A DNA stretch of 41,382 bases. Source: an uncultured Bacilli bacterium (GTDB taxonomy: Bacteria; Bacillota_I; Bacilli_A; RF39; UBA660). The translations under genes were made by a program, and so were the position numbers. The notes under the pieces are model-generated. The model had not been told where the DNA came from and did not search any database. It saw only the letters and a program-made list of their open reading frames with translations. Location of the stretch: contig CAKOPG010000014.1 in assembly GCA_934098745.1 (NCBI GenBank), forward strand, positions 1-41,382. Direction: 5' to 3'. This document shows positions 25,644-34,422 of the stretch, one piece after another (the first letter of the stretch is position 1; every line of letters starts with the position of its first letter).

Positions 25644-26412
25644 AATTATATCCGTATCTATTTCCTCCATCAATGATATACTTATCACTATATGAAGATA
25701 TCCACCAAGCACGAAAGCCTAAATATCCATTATTTCTAATTCCATTTAAACCATCCATTACTGCTTGCTTTGCAACATTATATTTTTCCGACCCATATCT
25801 ACTACCATTCGGCATAAACTGTAAATATGAACCACTTGAATAAACTTCAAACTGACCCTGTTTAACAACTTGATCATATGGTGAAGCTCCTGCCCACCTA
25901 ATCCATTTTTCGGAATCACATCGATTTAAAATAACTGAAACAACTCCCAAAGCATCATTCAAATCCTTATCGAATTCACCAGAGACAATAGCTACCACCA
26001 CATCAAATTCATAATCTGATAAAGCATACTGTTTATTGTTTTCTGTTACCTTAAATCCCATTTCTTCATTATTGATATACTTACTAGCATCTATTGAAGA
26101 AAGTGGTGAACTATTACTTTTATCTTCACTTACCACTTCATTCTCTTCAATCTCTTTAACATCATTAGTAACTTTATCAATTGAAGGCAACTCCTCAAGA
26201 GTCATATCGTTTAATTTATCTTCTACATTTTCAATCTTTTCTTCTTTAAATAACAATGATACAGATGTTGCAATCTTGTTTAAATTCTCATTATGTACTG
26301 TACTAACATATTTTTCTACCCTAATATCTTTATTAAATACTGTTGCGAAAAATAGACTAACTATTAATAATTGTGATCCAATTACTATTAAGTTAGATAC
26401 TGTTCTTCTCAT
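25642..26412 (-). CDS. SleB-like cell wall hydrolase
   Basis: A 256-residue membrane-anchored or secreted protein: a hydrophobic segment at about 7-24 (NLIVIGSQLLIVSLFFAT), a variable acidic linker to about 130, then a SleB/Hydrolase_2 domain with ALGVVSVILNRCDSEKW and QGQFEVY. SleB enzymes cleave spore cortex peptidoglycan during germination. The residue usually taken as catalytic Glu (in AEARGE-type motifs) seems replaced: the sequence reads AIVSGEF, leaving only the second Glu. It occupies the place of yabE beside tatD and ksgA. Confidence 0.78.
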   Translation of the reverse strand: MRRTVSNLIVIGSQLLIVSLFFATVFNKDIRVEKYVSTVHNENLNKIATSVSLLFKEEKIENVEDKLNDMTLEELPSIDKVTNDVKEIEENEVVSEDKSNSSPLSSIDASKYINNEEMGFKVTENNKQYALSDYEFDVVVAIVSGEFDKDLNDALGVVSVILNRCDSEKWIRWAGASPYDQVVKQGQFEVYSSGSYLQFMPNGSRYGSEKYNVAKQAVMDGLNGIRNNGYLGFRAWWISSYSDKYIIDGGNRYGYN

Positions 26413-26448
26413 AACTAAATCACCTCTATAAATTACTTGGGTAATATA

Positions 26449-26477
26449 ATACTAACATAATATTTTAAAAAAGTCAA
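26449..26477 (-). promoter_or_regulatory. Promoter of the SleB-like gene
   Basis: TTGACT (26472-26477), 17-bp spacer, TAGTAT (26449-26454) with extended -10 TG. It overlaps the last codons of tatD. Confidence 0.6.
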
Positions 26478-27219
26478 ATAGCTCTATCGCATTCTCCGTA
26501 GTCACCTTTCCTACCAAAGCCACTGAAACGCCCTTTAAATCAGCTATTTTCTTAGCAATTATAGGAATATTACAAGATGAATTTTTTTCACCTCTTTTAG
26601 GTTCTGGAGCTAAATATGGAGCATCAGTCTCCAGTAATATATATTCTAAATCTACATTTTTTATGACATTAACTATATTTTTAGCATTCTTATAGGTAAC
26701 AACTCCACCAACACCTATCTTATAACCTAACTTAATAAAATTCATTGCCATTTCCAAACTACCACTAAAGCAATGAATACTGCCAGTTAACGTATATTTC
26801 TTAACAGTATCATAAGTGTCTCCTATACTATCTCTCGTGTGAATAATTACAGGTTTAGAATATTTACTAGCTATTTCCAATTGTTTCTCAAAGGCCCACA
26901 TTTGTTTCTCTTTATCTGTATTATCGTAATGATAATCCAACCCGATTTCACCAACTGCCACTATTTTTTCATCATTAATATGTTTATCCAACCACAAAAA
27001 ATCATCCTCTGTAACTAAATCAAGTTCCGTTGGATGAAACCCCAAAGCCCCATACACAATATCATATTTCTTTACCAACTCTAGTACAAATTCATTAGAA
27101 TCCTTAGAAGTACCATTAACTATAATATAATTAACACCACTATTCTTAATATTCTTAATTAATAAATCAATATCATCATAATCATCCAAAGATATATGAC
27201 AATGTGTATCAATAAACAT
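26452..27219 (-). CDS. tatD: TatD-family metal-dependent hydrolase
   Basis: A 255-residue TatD/YabD-type nuclease of the amidohydrolase fold. Metal ligands appear in FIDTHCHISL, VGEIGLDYHYDN and LLETDAPYLAPEPKRG. TatD proteins act as DNA exonucleases or deacylases of D-aminoacyl products. The start is the ATG at 27217-27219, five bases after AGGGTGG; an in-frame GTG nine bases upstream is inside that site. It is translationally linked to the small membrane protein gene before it. Confidence 0.94.
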   Translation of the reverse strand: MFIDTHCHISLDDYDDIDLLIKNIKNSGVNYIIVNGTSKDSNEFVLELVKKYDIVYGALGFHPTELDLVTEDDFLWLDKHINDEKIVAVGEIGLDYHYDNTDKEKQMWAFEKQLEIASKYSKPVIIHTRDSIGDTYDTVKKYTLTGSIHCFSGSLEMAMNFIKLGYKIGVGGVVTYKNAKNIVNVIKNVDLEYILLETDAPYLAPEPKRGEKNSSCNIPIIAKKIADLKGVSVALVGKVTTENAIELFDFFKILC

Positions 27220-27229
27220 AAAAACCACC

Positions 27230-27397
27230 CTACATTTTTTTCTTAATAACTAAATACCTCAAAACACAACTTAATACTACTATTAAATATACCACATCTA
27301 AAAAAGATACTTCTTTAAACATATTTATTAATGTAATAAATATTAAACCTCCTAAGTACATCAAAATAGCTACTTCTGCGTGTTTTTCGTTTTGCAT
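27230..27397 (-). CDS. Small two-helix membrane protein (55 residues)
   Basis: A short gene of 55 codons starting ATG-CAA-AAC-GAA. The product has a polar start (MQNEKHAEV), a hydrophobic helix (AILMYLGGLIFITLINMF, about 10-27), a charged turn (KEVS), a second helix (FLDVVYLIVVLSCVLRYLVI) and a basic end (KKKM). The stop TAG is fused to the Shine-Dalgarno of tatD. A promoter with 17-bp spacing lies upstream and AAAGGAA precedes the ATG. I recognise no family; the linkage to tatD and the clean hydrophobic pattern support a real gene. Confidence 0.7.
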   Translation of the reverse strand: MQNEKHAEVAILMYLGGLIFITLINMFKEVSFLDVVYLIVVLSCVLRYLVIKKKM

Positions 27398-27432
27398 TAT
27401 TTATTCCTTTCCTAAAGCAAACTTCTAAAAAG

Positions 27433-27461
27433 AATATATCAAATAAAATAACATATGTAAA
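27433..27461 (-). promoter_or_regulatory. Promoter of the small membrane protein-tatD unit
   Basis: TTTACA (27456-27461), 17-bp spacer, TATATT (27433-27438), minus strand. Confidence 0.55.
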
Positions 27462-27522
27462 TATACCACGTCTAATATTTTTTAATTTACAAAAAAAATG
27501 TAAACATGTATATTTAAAACAT

Positions 27523-27565
27523 AATAAAACCTATAAAGTAAATCATCTACCTTATAGGTTTTATT
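27523..27565 (-). terminator. Terminator of dut-metG
   Basis: An 18-bp stem (27523-27540 with 27548-27565) with a 7-nt loop. It is fully paired on the minus-strand RNA, where one A/C mismatch becomes G-U. It begins 8 nt after the metG stop. Confidence 0.9.
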
Positions 27566-27572
27566 TTTTTAT

Positions 27573-29111
27573 TTATTCCTTATCAATACGTTGAAATAAA
27601 ACTTTAGCTTCTCCAACTACCGTACCTGATTTATATTCCCCAAAATGACTAGTAGTATTATAATCAGACAAATCAGTATTTAATTGTTCAAATATACTTT
27701 TAGCAGTATCTGGTAAATATGCCTGTAAATATACAGTTATAATCCTTATAGCTTCTACCAAATTATAAATAACTGTAGCTAAACGATCCTTCTTACTTTC
27801 GTCTTTTGCCAAAATCCATGGCGTCGTTTCATCAATATACTTATTACATCTTCTATATGCATCCATTAATTTCTCTAAAGAATCTGCTATTCTAAATTTA
27901 TCAAAATCAGATTCTATAGCATCCTTTAAAGAAAGAACACTATTAATAAGATCATCATCAATACTCTCACTTACACCTTTATTAGAAACAACTCCCGAAA
28001 AATATTTTTTAGCCATACCAATAGTCCTGTTTACTAAGTTACCTAATACATTTGCTAAATTACTATTAATTGCTTCCACAAGTAAATCCTCAGTATATAC
28101 ACCATCTGAAGCATATGGCATTTCATGAATCATATAAAACCTAATCGCATCTACGCCATATTTTTCAACTAAATCATCCGCATACACAATATTTCCCTTA
28201 GATTTACTCATCTTATCATTACCAAACAACATCCATGGATGACCAAAAATATGTTCCGGCATTGAAACACCTAAAGCATGTAACATTATAGGCCAATATA
28301 TTGTATGAAATCTCAATATATCTTTACCTATTAAGTGAATATTTGCTGGCCAATATTTATTAAATTCTGCACTACTCTCTCCATTTGGATTATATCCTAA
28401 AAAAGTAATATAATTAGAAAGCGCATCTATCCATACATAAATGACATGCTTATCATTAAAACTAACTGGTATTCCCCACTTAAAACTAGTTCTAGATACA
28501 CATAAATCTTGTAATCCAGGTTTTATAAAATTATTAATAATCTCATTTTTTCTTGATTCTGGTTCGATAAATCTAGGATGTTTTTCTATATAATCCTCTA
28601 ACCATCCAGAGTATTTACTCATCTTAAAGAAATATGCTTCCTCCGTAGCTTCCTTTACTTCTCTTCCACAATCTGGACATTTTCCGGAAACAAGCTGACT
28701 TTCTGTCCAAAATGATTCACAAGGAGTACAATACAATCCTTTGTATTCTCCCAAATATATATCTCCCTGATCGTATAGTTTTTTAAAAATATCAGCCACA
28801 ATCTTCTTATGTTCATTATCAGTTGTTCTAACAAATCTATCATAACTAGTATTCATTACATCCCATATTTCTTTAATTACACGTGACTTATCATCGACAT
28901 ACTCTTGTGGACTAATCCCTTCATTTATTGCTTTCTCTTCAATTTTTTGACCATGTTCATCAGTACCAGTTTGAAAATATACATCATATCCACATAATCT
29001 CTTATATCTAGCTATTACATCAGCTAATACTATTTCATAAGTATTTCCAATATGTGGTTTACTTGAAGCATAAGCAATAGCTGTACTTATATAAAATTTT
29101 TTCTTATCCAT
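27573..29111 (-). CDS. metG: Methionyl-tRNA synthetase
   Basis: A 512-residue class I synthetase that charges tRNA(Met). HIGN is at 20-23 and KMSKSKGN about residue 300. The knuckle zinc site uses C128, C131, C145 and C148. The C-terminal anticodon-binding helices are present, but the extra C-terminal tRNA-binding (EMAP-like) domain of B. subtilis MetS (about 660 residues) is missing. It overlaps dut by 8 bp and lies downstream of a T-box whose specifier reads AUG. Confidence 0.97.
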   Translation of the reverse strand: MDKKKFYISTAIAYASSKPHIGNTYEIVLADVIARYKRLCGYDVYFQTGTDEHGQKIEEKAINEGISPQEYVDDKSRVIKEIWDVMNTSYDRFVRTTDNEHKKIVADIFKKLYDQGDIYLGEYKGLYCTPCESFWTESQLVSGKCPDCGREVKEATEEAYFFKMSKYSGWLEDYIEKHPRFIEPESRKNEIINNFIKPGLQDLCVSRTSFKWGIPVSFNDKHVIYVWIDALSNYITFLGYNPNGESSAEFNKYWPANIHLIGKDILRFHTIYWPIMLHALGVSMPEHIFGHPWMLFGNDKMSKSKGNIVYADDLVEKYGVDAIRFYMIHEMPYASDGVYTEDLLVEAINSNLANVLGNLVNRTIGMAKKYFSGVVSNKGVSESIDDDLINSVLSLKDAIESDFDKFRIADSLEKLMDAYRRCNKYIDETTPWILAKDESKKDRLATVIYNLVEAIRIITVYLQAYLPDTAKSIFEQLNTDLSDYNTTSHFGEYKSGTVVGEAKVLFQRIDKE

Positions 29112-29586
29112 TATTATCTCTCCTATCTGTACTACCTATTCCACCAATTCTAACTTCCTGTGTATCATTATTGTCAGTTATATAATATTTCATAATAATA
29201 CCTTGTGCAAAAGCATCCCCCTTATTAATAACATATTCTTTATCCCCATGATTCTGAAGTTTAATCCAAATATGTCCTTCATTATCACTATTATTATAAT
29301 AATCAGCATCTATTATTCCTACCTGATTACACATCCGTACATTATACTTAAATCCCATACTACTACGAACAAATATTCCTAAAAATTCATCATCCTCTAG
29401 ACATACTTTAATTCCCGTTGGAATTTTTACTGCTTCATTAGGCTTAATAGTAATATCAAGAAACGAAATAAAATCATAACCCGCACTCTTACTAGTTTTT
29501 CTCTCAGGTAATTTTACATCATCATAATTACCAAATTCTAAATCCTTAGCAAATTGTTTAAAACTAATCCTTTCAAATTTACGCAT
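29104..29586 (-). CDS. dut: Deoxyuridine triphosphatase
   Basis: A 160-residue trimeric dUTPase that hydrolyses dUTP to dUMP, feeding ThyA and keeping uracil out of DNA. The five motifs are present in order: SAGYDF, FVRSSMGFKYNV, QVGIIDADYYN, NKGDAFAQGIIM, and the C-terminal IGGIGSTDR. The ATG follows GGAGGTGAATT directly after the T-box terminator, so this gene, not metG, is the first gene behind the riboswitch. Confidence 0.96.
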   Translation of the reverse strand: MRKFERISFKQFAKDLEFGNYDDVKLPERKTSKSAGYDFISFLDITIKPNEAVKIPTGIKVCLEDDEFLGIFVRSSMGFKYNVRMCNQVGIIDADYYNNSDNEGHIWIKLQNHGDKEYVINKGDAFAQGIIMKYYITDNNDTQEVRIGGIGSTDRRDNNG

Positions 29587-29597
29587 AATTCACCTCC

Positions 29598-29817
29598 AAA
29601 AAAAAATAAGACAATACTTAAGGACGACTTATGCCGCGGTACCACCTTATTTTATAATTATGACAATTATACACTTAAAGCTATAACGTAACTACCGGTT
29701 TAACTTACATATCAGTTAAACGACTCCAGAACCATCTATAATAACTTCCTTTATCTAATTCGCACCAACCATAGACTCTCTTAAAATTCCATTATTACTC
29801 TTTCCTTCAAAATCGAT
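29598..29817 (-). promoter_or_regulatory. T-box riboswitch, probable Met specifier
   Basis: The leader carries the invariant T-box AAGGTGGTACCGCGG (complement of 29634-29648), a stem I apical motif GGTTGGTGCGAA and a terminator AAAATAAG/CTTATTTT (29603-29610 with 29646-29653) followed by nine T. CGTCCTT can pair with AAGG in the antiterminator. In the specifier bulge the sequence TAG-ATG-G places codon AUG (29733-29735), matching metG. Uncharged tRNA(Met) would open the operon. Confidence 0.9.
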
Positions 29818-29823
29818 ACATGT

Positions 29824-29852
29824 ATTATACCATAGCTTTTAAATACTTGCAA
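29824..29852 (-). promoter_or_regulatory. Promoter of the T-box-dut-metG transcript
   Basis: TTGCAA (29847-29852), 17-bp spacer, TATAAT (29824-29829) with extended -10 TG. Confidence 0.75.
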
Positions 29853-29891
29853 TCATAATTAAAAAGAAAATAATATTTTCAAGAAAATCAC

Positions 29892-29918
29892 TAAAAAAGC
29901 CAAGAAATATTCTTGACT
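29892..29918 (-). terminator. Terminator of spoVT
   Basis: A 9-bp stem with one G-U pair (29898-29906 with 29910-29918), 3-nt loop, then TTTTTTAG on the minus strand, 4 nt after the spoVT stop. Confidence 0.82.
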
Positions 29919-29922
29919 AAAC

Positions 29923-30447
29923 TTAACAAAAATAATTACTAAGCATATTAGCTAAAATCATTCCTAATTTTTCCTCTTGTTCTAGCATTGGTGTATCTAA
30001 AGATAAAATAATTACCATCCCTATTGAATCTCCATTATTTATAATTGAAGCCACCGTATAATAACCAAATTCACTAAGACCAGGACTTATTTCTATTTCT
30101 TTCTTTTTTCTTTCAACAAAACTATCTCTTCGTTCAATCATTCTCTCAATAGTTTCACTTATTCCCATATTTAGATATTTCTTTTTTAGATTACCAGCAA
30201 TTGCCACAATCTTATCAGTATCAGTAACAATAACATTATATTTAAGTACTTGATAGAAAGAATCCGCATATACCTGCGCCATATCCATAGCATTTTCAAT
30301 CTGAGAATACTTCTTTAACATTATATTCTCACCATCTACTAGTATTTCTAAATTATCACCATTCTTAATTCTTAAACTTTTTCTTATTTCTTTTGGAATA
30401 ACTATTCTTCCAAGTTCATCAATTCTTCTTACAATTCCTGTTGACAT
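29923..30447 (-). CDS. spoVT: Stage V sporulation regulator SpoVT
   Basis: A 174-residue AbrB-type transcription factor. The swapped-hairpin DNA-binding domain is GIVRRIDELGRIVIPKEIRK at 4-23, followed by a GAF-like C-terminal domain (about 55-174), the two-domain form typical of SpoVT rather than the short AbrB. In B. subtilis SpoVT tunes sigma-G genes in the forespore and follows mfd, as here. The start ATG is five bases after GGAGG; an upstream in-frame ATG overlaps that site. Confidence 0.93.
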   Translation of the reverse strand: MSTGIVRRIDELGRIVIPKEIRKSLRIKNGDNLEILVDGENIMLKKYSQIENAMDMAQVYADSFYQVLKYNVIVTDTDKIVAIAGNLKKKYLNMGISETIERMIERRDSFVERKKKEIEISPGLSEFGYYTVASIINNGDSIGMVIILSLDTPMLEQEEKLGMILANMLSNYFC

Positions 30448-30496
30448 TTCTTCCTCCATTCATAATTATTTTGGATAAATTAATCGTATATATACC

Positions 30497-30520
30497 AAAA
30501 AAAGATAATAAATAATTATC
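30497..30520 (-). terminator. Probable terminator after mfd
   Basis: GATAAT/ATTATC (30504-30509 with 30515-30520), 5-nt loop, then seven T on the minus strand. The stem is AT-rich, so efficiency may be low, and some read-through into spoVT is possible. Confidence 0.5.
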
Positions 30521-30523
30521 CAA

Positions 30524-33500
30524 CTAATTATCATTATCTTTTAACGTCATATCTCTTATTTTAATTAAAATATCTATCAAATATATCATATTATTCTTAC
30601 TAGTATCTTTCTTTTCCAAAATAATTATAATTGATTTATCCTTATAATCTAACTTAAAATTCTTACTAATTTGAAAACTCTCTATAAATAATTCATCGCC
30701 ATGAATTTTCTGAGATAAATCAGGTGGTAATTTTAAAGAAATATTATTTTTATCCTCAACAACTTGATTAATATTTAAAGATTTAGCCAATTTTTCAAAC
30801 CATTCCTCATACATATATACAACCATATCTTCATCTATCTTACCAAATCTATCCTCAAGTTCTTCTTTTATCTTACAAAAACTTTCCTTTGAATAAACTT
30901 CATTAATTTTCTTATGAATCATTATTTTAAGTTCCGTATCCATAACATAATTATCATCAATATGTGTAGAAACATTAATAAGTGGTTTATCTATCTTTTT
31001 ATCATCACTTGTAACTTCTACCTTCTCACCCTTAGCCATCTTAATAGCATCATTTAACATCTTTAAATACAAATCAATTCCCACAGTATCTATAAAACCA
31101 GATTGTTCTCTACCTAAAATATCGCCAGCACCTCTTATAGATAAATCTCTCATTGCTATCTTATAACCACTACCAAGTTCCGTAAATTCCTTTATCGTAT
31201 CAAGGCGCTTAATAGCAATATCATTTAAAAACTTATGCTTACTATACATAAGATACGCATATCCTATCTTATTACTTCTACCTATTCTACCACGTATCTG
31301 ATATAATTGTGAAAGACCAAATCTATCCGCATCAATAATAATTAAAGTATTTACATTAGGCATATCTATACCCGTTTCAATAATCGTAGTGCATACAAGA
31401 ACATTAAAATTACCTTGAATAAAATTATTCATTTTATTCTCTAATTGATCTTTACTCATCCTACCATGAGCATAATCTATCTTAGCTTCAGGTACTAACT
31501 TACCTATTTCTACTACCTTATCTTGAATCTTTTCCACATTATTAAATAATACAAAAACCTGTCCACCTCTAGATAGTTCCTTATAAATAGCATCTTTTAT
31601 TACTAAATCAGATTCCTCTAAAACATAAGTTTGTATAGGATATCTTTCTTTAGGAGGTGTCTCAATTAAAGCTAAACTTCTAATACCAGTTAAAGACATT
31701 TGTAAAGTTCTTGGTATAGGCGTAGCCGATAAAGTTAATACATCAACATTAGTCTTATATTTTTTAATTTTTTCCTTATGAGTTACTCCAAATCTTTGTT
31801 CCTCATCAATGACTAATAATCCCAAATCTTTATATACAATATCACTACTAAGTAATCGATGTGTCCCAAAAACAATATCTATCTTGCCCTCTTTTAAATC
31901 CTCGATAATCTTATTCTGTTTACCTTTATCAACAAATCTGTTGATAAGCGCAATATTGATAGGAAAACTAGCAAATCTTTGTTTAGCAAGCTCATATTGT
32001 TGATTAGAAAGAATAGTCGTCGGACACAAATAAGCTACCTGTTTACCATCATTAACTGCCTTAAACATTGCTCTAAATGCTACCTCTGTCTTACCATAAC
32101 CTACATCACCACATAAAAGCATATCCATAGGCTTATCTTTTTCCATTTCTTCTTTTATCTTATTAATAGCCTTCAACTGATCAGGAGTTTCTGTATAAAC
32201 GAATTCACTATCAAATACTGCTTGATTTTCATCATCATGAGAAAATGCAAACCCTGAAGACATCTCACGAGAAGCCGAAACCATTATTAAATCATTAGCA
32301 ATACTTTCTAATTTCTCACGTACTTTTGTCTTTTTCTTTTGCCAATTATCATTAGACAAACTATTAAGTTTTACCCCTAACCCATCTTTGCCAGTAAATT
32401 TACTTATTCTATCAATATTTTCAACCGGTATATATAAAGAATCACCACCTTCGTACATAATCTTTATATAATCCTTCTTTAAACCATTCTTATCCATCGA
32501 AAACAAACCTTGATATATTCCAATACCAAAAGCTTCATGAACCACATAATCTCCTATTTCTATATTAGTAATAGCTTGAATTCTTGTACCTAATTTATAC
32601 TTACTCTTATATTTTACTACCTCATCTTTTATATTAAATAAATCATTTCTACCAATAATCACATAATTATCTAATATAAATCCTTCATATATATCTTTAC
32701 TAATAAGATTAATTCGCTTATTAACAATATCATCCTCTGATGTCTTAATAATATCATCTAGTTCTAAATAATTTACAATTCTCTTAGCACTCTTTTCATT
32801 TGCAATACAAAGAATTACTGTTTTACCAGCCTTAATATAACTAATTAAATCATTTTTTACAATATTATAATCACCATTATATTTATTAACCACATCATAT
32901 TTATATTGAAAATTTTTAACCCTACTATTTATACCATCATCAAAATGATAATAATATATTTTTTTATTACTCCTAATATCATCTATACTAAACATATAAT
33001 TAGTAGGTATCTCTCCCTTATTCTCATTATCATATTCCATAATAGAATCTATAAGTAATTCATAACTCTTTAAAAGAGTATTATAATCATAATAACAAAT
33101 AATTTCATTCCCTAAATAATTAAGAATATTAGCAACATTCTTACTATAATATAATAAGTATTTTTGCTTTCTTTCAATATCATCTTTATAATTATCTAAT
33201 ATAAATTCTGTAAAAGGATATATTGTTACTTCATCAACTTCATTTAAAGATAACTGACTTTCTACATCAAAATACTTAATAGAATCAATCGTATCCCCCC
33301 AAAATTCTATTCTAATAGCATTTTCATATGATGTAGGAAAAATATCGATTACATATCCTCTCACGCCTACCTTACCAGTACCATTTACAATTACTTCTCT
33401 TTCATACCCTAAATTATAAAATTTAGTAAGTAATTCATCCCTTTTAATATCCATTCCTTTTTTTAAAAAGACTTGAGATTCTCTCCATAAATCTCTATCA

Positions 33501-33847
33501 GGTAAATAACGCAAAGCTCCCATTAAATTAGTAACAACAATATATCTACTATCAGTACTAATAATATTTAAAGTATTAATTCTTTCTACCTTAAATTCTG
33601 GACTAATTGCAATAGCCTCACTAGTAAGAAAATCATCCATCGGAAAAAATAAAACTCTATCAGTATAATTAAGTAACATTTGATATAACAAATTAGCAAC
33701 ATAAGTACTACTAGCCACGACTAAAATACCTTTATTATATTTAATAAAAGTATCATATATATTTATACATGTTAACTCTTTATTTAACCCTGATACACTA
33801 TAATCATCGATATCAGGAATTTCAAAAACATGATCAAAAAATTTCAT
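30524..33847 (-). CDS. mfd: Transcription-repair coupling factor
   Basis: A 1107-residue Mfd, which removes RNA polymerase stalled at DNA damage and recruits UvrA. The N-terminal UvrB-like region includes FFPMDDFLTSEAIAISPEF. The polymerase-interacting (CarD-like) domain is near IGDYVVHEAFGIGIYQG. The RecG-like translocase has Walker A CGDVGYGKTEVAFRA, box II LLVIDEEQRFGV and motif SATPIPRTLQ. A TRCF C-terminal domain follows. It is last in the tadA-to-mfd unit, two bases after pth, with a GGATAAAG ribosome site inside the end of pth. Confidence 0.98.
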   Translation of the reverse strand: MKFFDHVFEIPDIDDYSVSGLNKELTCINIYDTFIKYNKGILVVASSTYVANLLYQMLLNYTDRVLFFPMDDFLTSEAIAISPEFKVERINTLNIISTDSRYIVVTNLMGALRYLPDRDLWRESQVFLKKGMDIKRDELLTKFYNLGYEREVIVNGTGKVGVRGYVIDIFPTSYENAIRIEFWGDTIDSIKYFDVESQLSLNEVDEVTIYPFTEFILDNYKDDIERKQKYLLYYSKNVANILNYLGNEIICYYDYNTLLKSYELLIDSIMEYDNENKGEIPTNYMFSIDDIRSNKKIYYYHFDDGINSRVKNFQYKYDVVNKYNGDYNIVKNDLISYIKAGKTVILCIANEKSAKRIVNYLELDDIIKTSEDDIVNKRINLISKDIYEGFILDNYVIIGRNDLFNIKDEVVKYKSKYKLGTRIQAITNIEIGDYVVHEAFGIGIYQGLFSMDKNGLKKDYIKIMYEGGDSLYIPVENIDRISKFTGKDGLGVKLNSLSNDNWQKKKTKVREKLESIANDLIMVSASREMSSGFAFSHDDENQAVFDSEFVYTETPDQLKAINKIKEEMEKDKPMDMLLCGDVGYGKTEVAFRAMFKAVNDGKQVAYLCPTTILSNQQYELAKQRFASFPINIALINRFVDKGKQNKIIEDLKEGKIDIVFGTHRLLSSDIVYKDLGLLVIDEEQRFGVTHKEKIKKYKTNVDVLTLSATPIPRTLQMSLTGIRSLALIETPPKERYPIQTYVLEESDLVIKDAIYKELSRGGQVFVLFNNVEKIQDKVVEIGKLVPEAKIDYAHGRMSKDQLENKMNNFIQGNFNVLVCTTIIETGIDMPNVNTLIIIDADRFGLSQLYQIRGRIGRSNKIGYAYLMYSKHKFLNDIAIKRLDTIKEFTELGSGYKIAMRDLSIRGAGDILGREQSGFIDTVGIDLYLKMLNDAIKMAKGEKVEVTSDDKKIDKPLINVSTHIDDNYVMDTELKIMIHKKINEVYSKESFCKIKEELEDRFGKIDEDMVVYMYEEWFEKLAKSLNINQVVEDKNNISLKLPPDLSQKIHGDELFIESFQISKNFKLDYKDKSIIIILEKKDTSKNNMIYLIDILIKIRDMTLKDNDN

Positions 33848-33849
33848 CT

Positions 33850-34422
33850 TTATCCCTCTAATTTATCATTTTTACTATTATACTTACCAATTAATATATC
33901 CCTATTCATACAAAAATAATCATTAATAAAATCATTTAATTTTACAAATACCATATTTATAACCGATAGTTCTTCAGCACTAAACTTTCCTAAAACATAG
34001 TCTTTAGTATCTATATCTTTGACTTTACTAATTCCAACTTTTAATCTTAAAAATTCATTACTATTAATATTTAAAATAATATTTTTAATACCATTATGCC
34101 CTCCAGCGCCGTGCTTAAAAAGTAATTTATACTTACCAACTTCCAAATCTAAATCATCTTGAATAACTAATATATCATTTACATTTATTCCATAATAATT
34201 AACATATTTAATAACTGATTCACCAGATAAATTCATATATGTAAGCGGTTTTATAATAATTACTTTTTCATTATTAATATTAGTAATATATTCCATGGCA
34301 CTAAATTTCTTATTTTCCTTAAATACATCGCCAAACAAATAATCTAAATACATAAATCCAATATTATGTCTTGTATTCACATACTCACGTCCAGGATTTC
34401 CTAAACCAACAATAAGCTTCAT
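33850..34422 (-). CDS. pth: Peptidyl-tRNA hydrolase
   Basis: A 190-residue Pth that releases peptides from prematurely dropped peptidyl-tRNA. GLGNPGREYVNTRHNIGF carries the catalytic His. QDDLDLEVGKYKL and GAGGHNGIKNI complete the signature. It overlaps rsmI by one base (TAATG), indicating coupling. In B. subtilis pth also stands before mfd, with fin between. Confidence 0.97.
   Translation of the reverse strand: MKLIVGLGNPGREYVNTRHNIGFMYLDYLFGDVFKENKKFSAMEYITNINNEKVIIIKPLTYMNLSGESVIKYVNYYGINVNDILVIQDDLDLEVGKYKLLFKHGAGGHNGIKNIILNINSNEFLRLKVGISKVKDIDTKDYVLGKFSAEELSVINMVFVKLNDFINDYFCMNRDILIGKYNSKNDKLEG

Noticed and set aside
27484..27504. TTTACA/TGTAAA hairpin upstream of the small membrane protein gene
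   Set aside because: It is AT-only, its loop is a homopolymer, and it lies next to the much stronger metG terminator; no clear role.
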